Origin: Rhodospirillales bacterium
Lineage (GTDB): Bacteria > Pseudomonadota > Alphaproteobacteria > Reyranellales > Reyranellaceae
NCBI GenBank assembly: GCA_009377525.1
Contig: WHTW01000011.1
Location: forward strand, 1-64,000
Direction: 5' to 3'
Length of the DNA: 64,000 nt
Below are positions 26,042 through 34,347 of the stretch, one piece after another; the first letter of the stretch is position 1, and every line of letters begins with the position of its first letter. The position numbers and the translations under genes were made by a program. Below the pieces are notes generated by a model. It was not told where the DNA came from, did no database searches, and worked only from the letters and a program-made list of their open reading frames with translations.

Positions 26042-26653
26042 TCAGTAGATCGTTTCCTTGAGGCGCTGCGGATAGTTGCGATCGTAGGCATCGCCGTCGA
26101 AGCCCGCCTGCAGCGCCTTCATGATCGTGCCGCTGCTGGGCAGGTCGGTCTCGGCGAGGCGACGGCTGGCATCCCACAGGTGCGAACGCACCAAGGCCTT
26201 GGGGCACTGCGTGTAGACGCTCTCGGCCGTGACGACGATCACGCTGCGCGGGACCTTGCCCTCCATGGTGAAGGAGGCGCAGAGCTCGGGATCGACGCTG
26301 ATCGCGGCGCGGCCGTTGATGCGCAGCGTTCGGCCGACGCCGGGGATCAGGAACAACAGCGCGATGCGCGGATCGCGCACGATGTTGCGCAGCGTGTCGA
26401 TGCGGTTGTTGCCGCGCCGGTCGGGCAGCATGACGGTGCGCTCGTCGACCACGCGCACGAAGCCGGCCGGATCGCCGCGCGGCGTGCAGTCCAGCCCCTC
26501 GGGGCCGGAGGTGGCCAAAACGACGAACGGCGAGACCTCGATGAAGCGGCGATAGTGCTCGGAAATATGGCCGATCTCCTTGATCACCGCCGCGCCGACC
26601 GGCTTGCCATAGAGCGCGTCGAGTTCCGCTTCGGTCGTGACGATGTTCTGCAC
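26042..26653 (-). CDS. PPOX-class FMN-binding protein (MSMEG_1061-like)
   Basis: A 203-residue split-barrel flavoprotein of the pyridoxamine-phosphate-oxidase superfamily. The GTG at 26653 (MQNIVTTEAELDALYGKPVG) is chosen because AAAGGGA lies just before it; the longer ATG frame upstream is not coding. Motifs are YRRFIEVSPFVVLATSGPEG, LDCTPRGDPAGFV, LPDRRGNNRIDTLRNIV and LFLIPGVGRTLRINGRA. Some relatives use F420 instead of FMN, which is of interest given the F420 locus further right, but this subgroup is generally considered FMN-dependent. It is coupled to the gamma-glutamyltransferase gene that follows. Confidence 0.85.
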   Translation of the reverse strand: MQNIVTTEAELDALYGKPVGAAVIKEIGHISEHYRRFIEVSPFVVLATSGPEGLDCTPRGDPAGFVRVVDERTVMLPDRRGNNRIDTLRNIVRDPRIALLFLIPGVGRTLRINGRAAISVDPELCASFTMEGKVPRSVIVVTAESVYTQCPKALVRSHLWDASRRLAETDLPSSGTIMKALQAGFDGDAYDRNYPQRLKETIY

Positions 26654-26724
26654 AGCGATCCCTTTCGGCAGCCGCAAAAGTCGGCGGCCATCGTAGCCGC
26701 CAGCCCCACCGGGACCAAGCAGAC

Positions 26725-27441
26725 TCAGTGCGGCTTGGCGGGCGGCGGCGCGGGCAGCGGCTCGACGCCCTGCGGCTGCACGACGGTGAGCGAGGTCACG
26801 TAGCTCGCCGAATCGTAGGCTTCCTCGCCACGCTTGCCGGGCGTCCTGTCGGCATGCTGGACCTCGAACACGTACGGCCCGCGCCACGGCAGGGCGACGG
26901 TGAACGTGCCGTCGTCGCCGCCATGGACCTCGCGCGCCCAGCCGGACGGCGTGATGACGGAGACCTTGGCCTTGGCGAGCGGCTTGCCCTTGAAGACGAC
27001 CTGGAACTTGTCGCCCGCGACCGGCACCACATCGAGCGTCAGCACGGCGGCCCGCGGCGTGCGATCGGGCACGAAACGCGCCGCCGGCACGTAGATGCCG
27101 CGGCTCTTCACGCCGTCGCGGTTACGTTCGAACGAGGGATAGCGGCCATCCTCGACGACGACGCTGTCGGCCGCCTCGAGCTTGCCCGAGACCGCAAAGC
27201 TGTTGGCCGATTTCTCGAGAGGGAGGGAGCGCTCGCCGGAAGTCGACACCGCCTTGGCCTGCGGCTGCAGCTTGTCGAGCGCGCCGGGCGAGGCCTCGCG
27301 CAGGTTCTCGCCGAACTCGCCGAAGTAGATCTTGGCACCCTGCCCGTCGACTTCCAGCCAGAGATGATGCGCGGATGCGACGGCCGCGGTCGACAGCCAG
27401 AGCGTGGCGGCGGCGGCAGCGATGCGGACGAAGGATTTCAT
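26725..27441 (-). CDS. DUF4198 periplasmic protein
   Basis: A 238-residue exported protein. It has a signal peptide (MKSFVRIAAAAATLWLSTAA, cleavage after ASA) followed by HHLWLEVDGQGAKIYFGEFG, the usual His-rich start of DUF4198 proteins, and a beta-sandwich-like C-terminal half (KAKVSVITPSGWAREVHGGD, FTVALPWRGPYVFEVQHAD). DUF4198 proteins accompany metal-uptake systems, often for Ni, Co or Fe. It starts 12 bp after the TonB receptor gene and is expected to help handle its ligand in the periplasm. Confidence 0.88.
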   Translation of the reverse strand: MKSFVRIAAAAATLWLSTAAVASAHHLWLEVDGQGAKIYFGEFGENLREASPGALDKLQPQAKAVSTSGERSLPLEKSANSFAVSGKLEAADSVVVEDGRYPSFERNRDGVKSRGIYVPAARFVPDRTPRAAVLTLDVVPVAGDKFQVVFKGKPLAKAKVSVITPSGWAREVHGGDDGTFTVALPWRGPYVFEVQHADRTPGKRGEEAYDSASYVTSLTVVQPQGVEPLPAPPPAKPH

Positions 27442-27453
27442 GGCGATTGCCTC

Positions 27454-29880
27454 CTAGAAGTCGGCGGTGAGCGACAGCATGAAGGTGCGCGGCTGGTTCT
27501 GGGCGAAGAACGCCGTCGTCGCGACCCAGTAGTTGGCATCGAACAGGTTGATCACGTTCGCGCGCACCGTCAGCGGCTTGTGTTGCGGCCCTTCGAAAGT
27601 GTAGCGCAGGCCGGCATCGAAGCGCGTCCAGGGCGGTGCGGCCTGCGTGTTGGCCGCATTGAGATAGACCTGCCCGTTGTAGACGACGCGGCCCATCACG
27701 CCGAAGCCTTTGGCGAACGGCGTGTCCCAGTCGGCACCCAAGGAGAACTGAAACGGCGCCGTGCCGACGGCCACCTTGCCGTTGTTCAGTCCACCCGCGG
27801 TCGTGGTCTGGATCGCCTCCAAGAGCGTGAATCCACCCAGCAGCTTCAGGCCCGGGAGCGGCTCGCCGAACACCACGAACTCCAGACCCCGATTGCGCTG
27901 CTGTCCGTCGACGACAAACGTATTGGTGGACAAGTCGGTGAACGCACTCGGAATGGTGATCTGGAAGGCGCTCAATGTGGCGGCCAACGTTCCGAAGTCG
28001 ACCTTGGCGCCGAGCTCGAACTGCGTGGTGACAAACGGCGCAAAGGTCTGGCCGGCGTTGGTCGTCCCAGGACCCGCAACCGGACCCGGCTGCAGGGCCT
28101 GGATGTAATTGCCGTAGAACATGAATTCCTTGGTCGGCTTCACGACGAACGAGGCCGAAGGAGAAACGACGCTCTTGTCGTTGCCGCTGGTGGGCAGGCC
28201 GGTCACCGCGCTGTAGTTTGCATTCTGCAGACGTTGCGCGCGCGCCCCGACGATGAGCTGAATGCGATCGTCCGCAGCAGAAAGCGCGTCGACCAAGCCG
28301 ATGCTCGACAGGATGGAATCGGAAGTAAGTGGTGCGTTGTTCCGCAACCCAAACAGGCTGGGGGCCGCAATGAACGTCGGATTGTAGATGCTGGAGCTCG
28401 TCGGGATCGTAAGCGGATTGTTGAACGACCAGATCTGCGTCTTCATATAGTCGCCGACCAGAGCCGCCTCGTGCTTGATCGGGCCGGTGTTGAAGATACC
28501 GCGCAGACCGGTTTCGGCGGACAGCACCTCGGTGTTCTGCAGGAAGTTCCCGGCGGACAGGGTCGTGGTGTTGCCGCTGTAGTTGACGATGTTCTGATTG
28601 AGAAAGATCGTCGAGATGTTGGCGCGCTTGGCGCCGACCTTGATGAAGCCGGTCAGCCAGGGCGCAATGTCGTGCTCGAAGCGCAGCGCGCCGTACAGGT
28701 CGTCGGCCTGCAGGCGCTCCCACGGCTGATAGGAGCTTCTGGCGGCATAGGGCGGCGCCGGGAGCTGCACGCCTGCGGCCAGGAAGATGCTACCCTGGAA
28801 GGCGCCGACGTCGCGTCGCAGGTAGCCGATATCGCCGTCGATCCTCGTCGCATCGCTGCGGAAGTCGAAGCCCAGCGTCAGGGCCAGCCGCTCCGCCGTC
28901 TGATTGTTCACCGCCGTATCGCCGCTGGTATAGGTCGCGTTGGCCCGCAGGCCGACCGACTGGTCGGGACCGAAGCGGCGGCCGATATCGACGGTGCCGC
29001 CGAGCTGGGCGTCGGACAGGTAGAGCGCACTCGCCTGCGTGATCGGCTCGCTGGTGGCGCGCTTGGGCACCAGGTTGATGGTGCCGCCGACGGCGCTCGG
29101 CAGGGCGCCGTTCAGGAAGGCGGAAGGGCCGCGGAACACCTCGACCCGTTCGACGCCGGTCGTGTCAGCCTGGCCGGGCACGATGCCGTAAAGGCCGCCC
29201 AGCCCGTAGTTGGGGTTCGTCACGAAGATGCCGCGGATCATGGCGCGGTCGTCGAAGACGTTGCCGTTCGGCCAACCCAGGCGAACGGTGGGATCGCCAG
29301 CCAGCACGTCGGTCAACGTGCGCGCCTGCTGATCCTGTATGTACCTTTCGGTGTAGGTCGTCTCGCTGAACGGCGTGTCCATGAAGTCGCGGTTGCCGAG
29401 CAGACCGACCTTGCCGCCGCGCGCGACCTGGCCGCCGGCGAAAGGAGGCGGCAGGTTGCCGATCTCGGCCTGCGGCGGCGGTGCGCTCGCCTGCACGCGC
29501 ACGGGATCGAGCTGCACGGCGCTCGAGCCCGGGCCGGGAGCGGCGCCCGCCACGGTGACGGCATTGGCCGAGGTGAACTGGTAGGTCAGGCCCGATCCGG
29601 CCAGCAGCTGGCGCAGCGCCTGCTCGACCGTCATGGTGCCGCTCACGGCGCCGCTGGTCTTGCCGGCGACGGCCGCCGTGTCGACGGCGATCTGCACGCC
29701 GGACTGGCGGCCGAACGCCGTCAGCGCCTGCGCCAGCGGCTGCGATGCGATGTCGAAATTGGCCGTGCGGCTTGCCTGCGCCTCGAGCGGCGGTTCCTGC
29801 GCCAAGACGGCGGATGTCGAGCCCAACGCAAGGGCCGCAGCAAGCAATGAAGCGGCACTGCCGAATTTGGTCGCTGGCAC
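27454..29880 (-). CDS. TonB-dependent receptor with STN signalling domain (FecA type)
   Basis: An 808-residue outer-membrane transducer. It has a signal peptide (LLAAALALGSTSAVLAQ), an STN domain (FDIASQPLAQALTAFGRQSG ... LLAGSGLTYQFTSANAVTVA), a plug domain with the TonB-box region before it (GRDFMDTPF-like sequence GNRDFMDTPFSETTYTE), and a 22-strand barrel ending in the canonical terminal Phe (MLSLTADF). The STN domain signals transport status to FecR (30171) and the sigma factor (31243). The ligand is probably a ferric siderophore or related metal chelate. Confidence 0.93.
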   Translation of the reverse strand: MPATKFGSAASLLAAALALGSTSAVLAQEPPLEAQASRTANFDIASQPLAQALTAFGRQSGVQIAVDTAAVAGKTSGAVSGTMTVEQALRQLLAGSGLTYQFTSANAVTVAGAAPGPGSSAVQLDPVRVQASAPPPQAEIGNLPPPFAGGQVARGGKVGLLGNRDFMDTPFSETTYTERYIQDQQARTLTDVLAGDPTVRLGWPNGNVFDDRAMIRGIFVTNPNYGLGGLYGIVPGQADTTGVERVEVFRGPSAFLNGALPSAVGGTINLVPKRATSEPITQASALYLSDAQLGGTVDIGRRFGPDQSVGLRANATYTSGDTAVNNQTAERLALTLGFDFRSDATRIDGDIGYLRRDVGAFQGSIFLAAGVQLPAPPYAARSSYQPWERLQADDLYGALRFEHDIAPWLTGFIKVGAKRANISTIFLNQNIVNYSGNTTTLSAGNFLQNTEVLSAETGLRGIFNTGPIKHEAALVGDYMKTQIWSFNNPLTIPTSSSIYNPTFIAAPSLFGLRNNAPLTSDSILSSIGLVDALSAADDRIQLIVGARAQRLQNANYSAVTGLPTSGNDKSVVSPSASFVVKPTKEFMFYGNYIQALQPGPVAGPGTTNAGQTFAPFVTTQFELGAKVDFGTLAATLSAFQITIPSAFTDLSTNTFVVDGQQRNRGLEFVVFGEPLPGLKLLGGFTLLEAIQTTTAGGLNNGKVAVGTAPFQFSLGADWDTPFAKGFGVMGRVVYNGQVYLNAANTQAAPPWTRFDAGLRYTFEGPQHKPLTVRANVINLFDANYWVATTAFFAQNQPRTFMLSLTADF

Positions 29881-30029
29881 GATTACTCCCCGAAGCTCCG
29901 TGCCGGCGGGTCACGGCTTTCCCACACGCGGCCGAAAATCACTCGCCGCTTCGGAGAGGACGGTCAGGATCGCGTGTTTTTAAGGGAGGCTCGGTATTTT
30001 TCTCGGGCGGATCCCGCTTCGACAAATCG

Positions 30030-30158
30030 CCTCACCCTGAGGAGCGCACGAAGTGCGCGTCTCGAATGCGCGCGGTAAACCGCACGTGGGTGGGCAGCCA
30101 GGCGTGCTGTAGCCCATCCTTCGAGACGCCGCGCTGCGCGCGGCTCCTCAGGATGAGG
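30030..30158. repeat. Rhizobial-type intergenic palindromic repeat (RIME-like)
   Basis: The outer arms CCTCACCCTGAGGAGC (30030-30045) and GCTCCTCAGGATGAGG (30143-30158) pair with one mismatch. The inner arms GCGTCTCGAA (30058-30067) and TTCGAGACGC (30120-30129) pair perfectly. Elements built from CCTCA-CCTGAGGAG arms are common between genes in rhizobia and Bradyrhizobium. This one lies between fecR and the receptor gene and may act as a partial terminator or RNA-stability element. Confidence 0.75.
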
Positions 30159-30170
30159 CGGCATCTGGTT

Positions 30171-31130
30171 CTACTGCTTGATCACGAGAAGATAGGGCGT
30201 GACCGCCGTGACGGAGCCGTGCTGGCTGCGGGCCACGGCAGCCAGCGCCTCGACCGGCCGGCGCAAGTCGAACACGCCGGTGATGCGCCGGTCGGCCAGC
30301 GACCGGTCGCGCAGCATGATGGCGCCGGCATAGTGGCGCCCCAGCTCATCGACGACCTCGGCCAAGGTCGCACCATCGACGACCAGCCGTCGCTCGCGCC
30401 ACGCGGCGATGTCCTGCGGGTCGACCTGCGATTTTGCGACCTGCCCGGTGCCGCGGCTGACGCTGAGGCGTTCGCCGCGCGTCAACACGCCGGCGATGCG
30501 GCCGCCATCCAACCCGACCTCGACCGTGCCGGACTGCACGGCAACGGCCACGCCGTCGCCGCCCGAAAGCACGTCGAAGGCCGTACCGGTGACGGTCACG
30601 GTGACGTCGCCCGCAACCACCACGAACGGCCGGTCCTTCGCCGCCACGACATCGAAGAAGGCACGACCCGTCAGCAGGGCGACCTCGCGCCGCGTGGCGG
30701 CATAACGGATCGCAACGGCGCTGCCGGCATCGAGATGGACGACGCTGCCGTCTTCCAGCGTCACGTCGCTGAGCTCGGCGACGCTGGTCACGTGATCGGC
30801 TTGCAGGCGCAGCTTCAGCACCGGCGCGATATAGAGCGCAAGGCAGGCCGCGAGTGCCGCGACCGCGATGCCCAGCGCGCGACGGGTTCGCCTGGAGCGG
30901 GGAAGCTCGACGACCGTTGCGGATGGCGGTCCATCCGCCGCCGGCAATCCACCGGACACGCGCCAGACGCGCTCGACGCTCTGCCACGCCTGGCGATGGG
31001 AGTCGCTTATTGCAAGCCAGGCATCGAGGCCGGCGCGGATGGTGGCGTCACCCGGCGATGCCTGCAGGCGCATCAGCCAGTCCACCGCCTCGGCGCGCAA
31101 CGGCTTCCCCTCGTCTGTCGCTGGCGTCAC
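30171..31130 (-). CDS. fecR: FecR-type anti-sigma regulator
   Basis: A 319-residue membrane regulator (GTG start). The N-terminal cytoplasmic DUF4880-like part (AEAVDWLMRLQASPGDATIR, then SHRQAWQSVERVW) binds the sigma factor. One membrane helix follows near residues 85-105 (LGIAVAALAACLALYIAPVL). The periplasmic FecR domain (VTLEDGSVVHLDAGSAVAIR, GRAFFDVVAAKDRPFVVVAG) senses the receptor STN domain. It is separated from the sigma gene by 112 bp and from the receptor gene by the palindromic repeat. Confidence 0.92.
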   Translation of the reverse strand: MTPATDEGKPLRAEAVDWLMRLQASPGDATIRAGLDAWLAISDSHRQAWQSVERVWRVSGGLPAADGPPSATVVELPRSRRTRRALGIAVAALAACLALYIAPVLKLRLQADHVTSVAELSDVTLEDGSVVHLDAGSAVAIRYAATRREVALLTGRAFFDVVAAKDRPFVVVAGDVTVTVTGTAFDVLSGGDGVAVAVQSGTVEVGLDGGRIAGVLTRGERLSVSRGTGQVAKSQVDPQDIAAWRERRLVVDGATLAEVVDELGRHYAGAIMLRDRSLADRRITGVFDLRRPVEALAAVARSQHGSVTAVTPYLLVIKQ

Positions 31131-31242
31131 TGAGCTCGACCCTCGCTTGCCCCCGGACGATTCTTCTGGCGGGAACGCCCCTCACAACAGACGGGACACG
31201 GAGCCGACTTTTAAGGGCGAGGCCGAAAAACATCCATCCCGG

Positions 31243-31746
31243 TCAGCGCTCGGGCCCGTCGAGCCGGCGGGCGGCATGGAGAATTGCCTCCTTCACGAGT
31301 TGGTGAGTGCGGACGACCGAGACGCCGAGATGGTCGGCGATGGCCTGCAAGGTCCGTCCTTCGAGGCGATACATCCGGAAGGCGATACGCGTGCGCTCCG
31401 GCAGCTCGGCAAGCGCTTCGCTGATCACCCTGAGCTCGTCGCGATAGAACAAAACCCGTTCCGCGCTCGGCGTATCGGAAGGCAGGTTCTCCATGACGGG
31501 CGTGACCGCCCTCGGCGCCTCGACCGAACGGCGGCGCTGCCAGTCGAGGGCGAGGTTGCGCACGATGCGGTAGAGGTAGCTGACGGGATTGACGATCTGG
31601 TCGTCCTTGGCGGCCGCTGCGCTGAAGCGCAGGTAGGCCTCCTGCACGACATCCTCCGCGCTCGCGCGGTCGTCCACGATACCGTTGGCGTAGTTCACCA
31701 ACGAACCGCGATGCTCGACAAAAAGACCCGTGGTGTCGGCTGGCAC
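31243..31746 (-). CDS. fecI: ECF sigma factor, FecI type
   Basis: A 167-residue extracytoplasmic-function sigma-70 factor. Region 2 is LVNYANGIVDDRASAEDVVQ, then EAYLRFSAAA and VSYLYRIVRNLALDWQRRRS. Region 4 is LAELPERTRIAFRMYRLEGR and LQAIADHLGVSVVRTHQLVK. It should drive transcription of the receptor and DUF4198 genes when the FecA-type receptor binds its ligand through FecR. Confidence 0.92.
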   Translation of the reverse strand: MPADTTGLFVEHRGSLVNYANGIVDDRASAEDVVQEAYLRFSAAAAKDDQIVNPVSYLYRIVRNLALDWQRRRSVEAPRAVTPVMENLPSDTPSAERVLFYRDELRVISEALAELPERTRIAFRMYRLEGRTLQAIADHLGVSVVRTHQLVKEAILHAARRLDGPER

Positions 31747-32034
31747 AGCGTGTACTCGATACCTTCATCGCCGCCCCGACGCCCCGGCATCGACGGCTGT
31801 CCGCACCGTATCGCAGTTGCGACTTATTCGCAATTGGAATCGTCTGTCACGCCAGGATGCCGCCGTGCGGTCCCTGGATACGCGCGTGAGCGGAGTCCAC
31901 GACGCCAAGACCTACACTTTCGTCAGTCGGCAACTGTCGACGATTCGACAAGTTCGGGGCTGAGGTCTGTCGGTATGATCGGCCCGCTTGGCGCGGCGAT
32001 CGCCGACGAACAGGCAGCGCAATCAGGAGTCATC
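31747..32034. other. Intergenic region, no gene seen
   Basis: It holds the promoter region of the sigma-factor gene on the reverse strand and sequence leading into the broken hydantoinase gene. No repeat or RNA was recognised. Confidence 0.35.
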
Positions 32035-32589
32035 ATGCCGGACAACGGCTGGCAGGTCGGCATCGACATCGGCGGCACCTTCACCGACCTGGTGGCGCTG
32101 AACCCCGCGACAGGCGAATTGCGCTCCATCAAGGTGCCGACGCAGCGCAACGATCCCGTGGCCAGCATCAAGTCTGCCCTCGCCGCGGCGGGCCTTGCCG
32201 CGATCGACGTCGACGATCTGGTGCACGGCACGACCCTGGTGACCAACGCCATCGTCGAGGACCGTGTCGAGCCCGTGGCGTTGATCGCCACCGAAGGCTT
32301 CGAGGACGTGCTCGATATCGGCCGCGCCGGACGCCAGCATCTCTATCGCCTGGACCTGCCGCCGCGCCGCGCCGCCCAGGTCCCGGCCGAACGACGCATC
32401 GGCCTGGCCGAACGCGTCGATCATGCCGGCGTCGCGGTGCGCGCGCCCGACGCTGCCGCGATCGCCGAGGCCGTGCAGCGCGCGGGCGCGAGCGGCGTGG
32501 AGAGCGTCGCGGTGTCTCTTCTCGCGGTACGGCAGGCCGAGTTCCTTGGCTGTCGATTTCAGGAGTTCCATGCATTCCGGCGCAAATAG
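32035..32589 (+). pseudogene. Hydantoinase/oxoprolinase N-terminal fragment
   Basis: The ATG at 32035 begins a clear hydantoinase A/5-oxoprolinase start: GWQVGIDIGGTFTDLVALNP (nucleotide-binding loop), then DDLVHGTTLVTNAIVEDRVE and ALIATEGFEDVLDIGRAGRQ. Full-length proteins are around 680 residues. Here the family sequence ends near 32520 (SGVESVAVSLL) and the frame continues antisense through an unrelated M20 peptidase fragment to a stop at 32589. Truncated and presumably inactive. Confidence 0.8.
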
Positions 32590-32780
32590 CTCGGTGCCCA
32601 ATCGAGCTCCTTGCGCATCGCCGCAAATCGCGCCGCATCGATGTGGCGGAAATCGATGGTGAGCTTGACCTGCTCAGCGTAGGTGCCAGGCAGATTGGAA
32701 AGCTCTCCATGCGCGTCGTCGTGGTGCGGCCCTCGTCGGCTGAGTAGGCCAGGCCGATATCGTTGACGGCGGCGATGACT
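32515..32780 (-). pseudogene. M20-family hydrolase internal fragment
   Basis: The reverse strand reads VIAAVNDIGLAYSADEGRTT, TTHGELSNLPGTYAEQVKLT and IDFRHIDAARFAAMRKELD. After a frameshift near 32600 it reads GTELFAPECMELLKSTAKEL and GLPYREK. This is the dimerisation and start of the distal catalytic region of M20 zinc hydrolases (allantoate/ureidopropionase type). Both ends are missing. It abuts the hydantoinase stump on one side and the GMC fragment on the other. Confidence 0.6.
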
Positions 32781-32838
32781 CAGCCCGTGCGAGCGGCCGG
32801 TCGGCGAGCGCGCGCCATCGCGCCGGGTCGACTACGGC

Positions 32839-33141
32839 ATGACCGGCCGTGCGATCGAGCAGCGATTCGGGCCGCAGGAACTCGACGACTGGACGTTCGC
32901 CGAGTGCTCCGACGCCCAGCACGCCAGCGGCACCTGCCGCATGGGCGCCGCCGACGACCCGCGGTCGGTGGTCGATCCCGACTGCCGGGTGATCGGCTGC
33001 AGCGGGCTGCGCGTCATCGACGCCTCGGTCATGCCGACCGTGGTGCGGGCCAATACCCATCTGACGACTGTGATGATTGCCGAAAAGATGGCCGACGCAC
33101 TCAAGCAATCGGTCAAATCTCACGGCATACGCAACCCCTAA
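32839..33141 (+). pseudogene. GMC oxidoreductase C-terminal fragment
   Basis: About 100 codons read the C-terminal GMC domain: DDWTFAECSDAQHASGTCRM, GAADDPRSVVDPDCRVIGCS and GLRVIDASVMPTVVRANTHL, ending in TTVMIAEKMAD. The HxSGTCRMG and D-ASVMP motifs, with the catalytic His and Asn of choline dehydrogenase-type enzymes, are present, but the whole FAD-binding N-terminus is missing. It is the third broken gene in this 1.1-kb patch. Confidence 0.8.
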
Positions 33142-33142
33142 A

Positions 33143-33182
33143 GCACATTCCGTCCAGCTGGAATCAGCTGGACGGAATGTGC
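33143..33182. repeat. Perfect hairpin, 18-bp arms
   Basis: The arms GCACATTCCGTCCAGCTG (33143-33160) and CAGCTGGACGGAATGTGC (33165-33182) are perfect complements with a 4-nt GAAT loop. There is no poly-T tail, so it is not a classical terminator. It looks like a REP-type element together with the next palindrome. Confidence 0.75.
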
Positions 33183-33211
33183 CCTGAGCAACCCAGGTCT
33201 CCCGTGCGCGC

Positions 33212-33257
33212 GAATCCGATCAGATGGAACCGCGCGCGGTTCCATCTGATCGGATTC
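33212..33257. repeat. Perfect 46-bp palindrome
   Basis: GAATCCGATCAGATGGAA (33212-33229) and its exact complement TTCCATCTGATCGGATTC (33240-33257) flank a self-complementary CCGCGCGCGG centre. The 23 bases on each side match with no loop. It lies 48 bp before the tonB start and 30 bp after the first hairpin. Confidence 0.8.
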
Positions 33258-33304
33258 CGCTCTAGGGTGGCGGCGCGGCAGGCCGCATCGTAAAACCATG
33301 ACCC

Positions 33305-34345
33305 GTGGCCCACGCCGTCAGCGCCTTTTCGTATCGTTCCGACCGTATGTCGCCTGCCGCGGTGGCCTTGGCCGTGCTGCTGCATGCGCTGGCCGCCCTG
33401 GCCCTGTGGTGGCTGGCGCAGGAGCCCAAGGCACCGGCCGAGCCGGCGCTGGAGGTCTATTTCGAGCCGCCCAAGCCGGCCGAACCGCCCCCCGAGCCCG
33501 AGCAGAAGCCCGAACCCGAGCCGCAGCCTCAACCGGAGCCGCAACCGCAGGTCATGCCGCCCATCGAGGCGCTGCGGCCGCCCGCCGACATCGTCTCGGA
33601 CAAACCGACCCAGGCGCCGCCCAAAGGCGACCAGCCGAAGGACGCCCAGCTCGCGCCGCCCCCGCCGCCGCTGCAGGACATCCTGCCGTCGCCCGATCAA
33701 GACCTGGCGCCGCCGACGGCGGCAGACTTCGCCAAGATCGAGCCCACGCCCACCCCGCCCACGCCCGCGCCGCAACAGAAGACGCCGACCGCGCCGCCAT
33801 CCACCGCCGGCGAGCTTCCCAAGCCGCCTGAGCCGGCGCCGCCTGCGCCGAAGCAACAGGCGCTCGCCACGCCGCCCGCCAAACTGCAGCCGCCGCAACC
33901 GCCGCAGCAGCGTCCCAAGCCGCCGATGCCGCAGCCGCAGAAGCCGGAATACAAACCCTCGCCGCTCAGCACCGCGCCGTCGCGGCGGCCGCCGGCCGGC
34001 ACGCAGTCGGAGAACCCCTCGCCCTCGCCGTTCGTCAATCCGGCCGACACCTACAACAAAGCGCGCGCCGCCGACAATTATCTCTGGCAGGTCGTGCGCC
34101 GGCTGCAGGGCTACCGCTACCAGGCGAACGTCCGTGCCACCCAGGGCATCACCGTGGTGCGCGTGGTCATCGCCCGCGACGGGCGGCTCCTGAACGTCAC
34201 CGTCGCACGCTCGAGCGGCATTCCCGAGTTCGACCAGGGTGTGCTGGCCGGCGTGCGCTCGGGCTCGCCCTATGCGCCGCTACCGCCCGACATCCGCGGC
34301 GACAGCGCCACCTTCGACCTGCCGCTGGTGTCGAGCAGACGCTGA
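33305..34345 (+). CDS. TonB-family energy transducer
   Basis: A 346-residue TonB-like protein (GTG start). It has an N-terminal membrane helix (AVALAVLLHALAALALWWLA, residues about 18-37), then a very long Pro/Gln/Glu/Lys-rich periplasmic spacer (PEPEQKPEPEPQPQPEPQ and more, residues 40-250), and a C-terminal TonB/TolA-like domain (NYLWQVVRRLQGYRYQANVR, then GITVVRVVIARDGRLLNVTV and FDQGVLAGVRSGSPYAPLPP). It carries energy from an ExbBD complex to outer-membrane receptors, plausibly the FecA-type receptor nearby. No exbB or exbD is in the window. Confidence 0.88.
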   Translation: MAHAVSAFSYRSDRMSPAAVALAVLLHALAALALWWLAQEPKAPAEPALEVYFEPPKPAEPPPEPEQKPEPEPQPQPEPQPQVMPPIEALRPPADIVSDKPTQAPPKGDQPKDAQLAPPPPPLQDILPSPDQDLAPPTAADFAKIEPTPTPPTPAPQQKTPTAPPSTAGELPKPPEPAPPAPKQQALATPPAKLQPPQPPQQRPKPPMPQPQKPEYKPSPLSTAPSRRPPAGTQSENPSPSPFVNPADTYNKARAADNYLWQVVRRLQGYRYQANVRATQGITVVRVVIARDGRLLNVTVARSSGIPEFDQGVLAGVRSGSPYAPLPPDIRGDSATFDLPLVSSRR

Positions 34346-34347
34346 AC

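Noticed and set aside
26042-26653. The PPOX-class protein as an F420-dependent reductase
   Set aside because: Its motifs match the FMN-binding MSMEG_1061-like group (PDRRGNNRIDTLRN); F420 use is not supported by sequence alone.
26728-29850. A 1040-codon open frame on the + strand opposite the TonB receptor
   Set aside because: It is low-complexity, Arg/Gly/Ala/Asp-rich antisense of two clear genes in GC-rich DNA, and has no domain.
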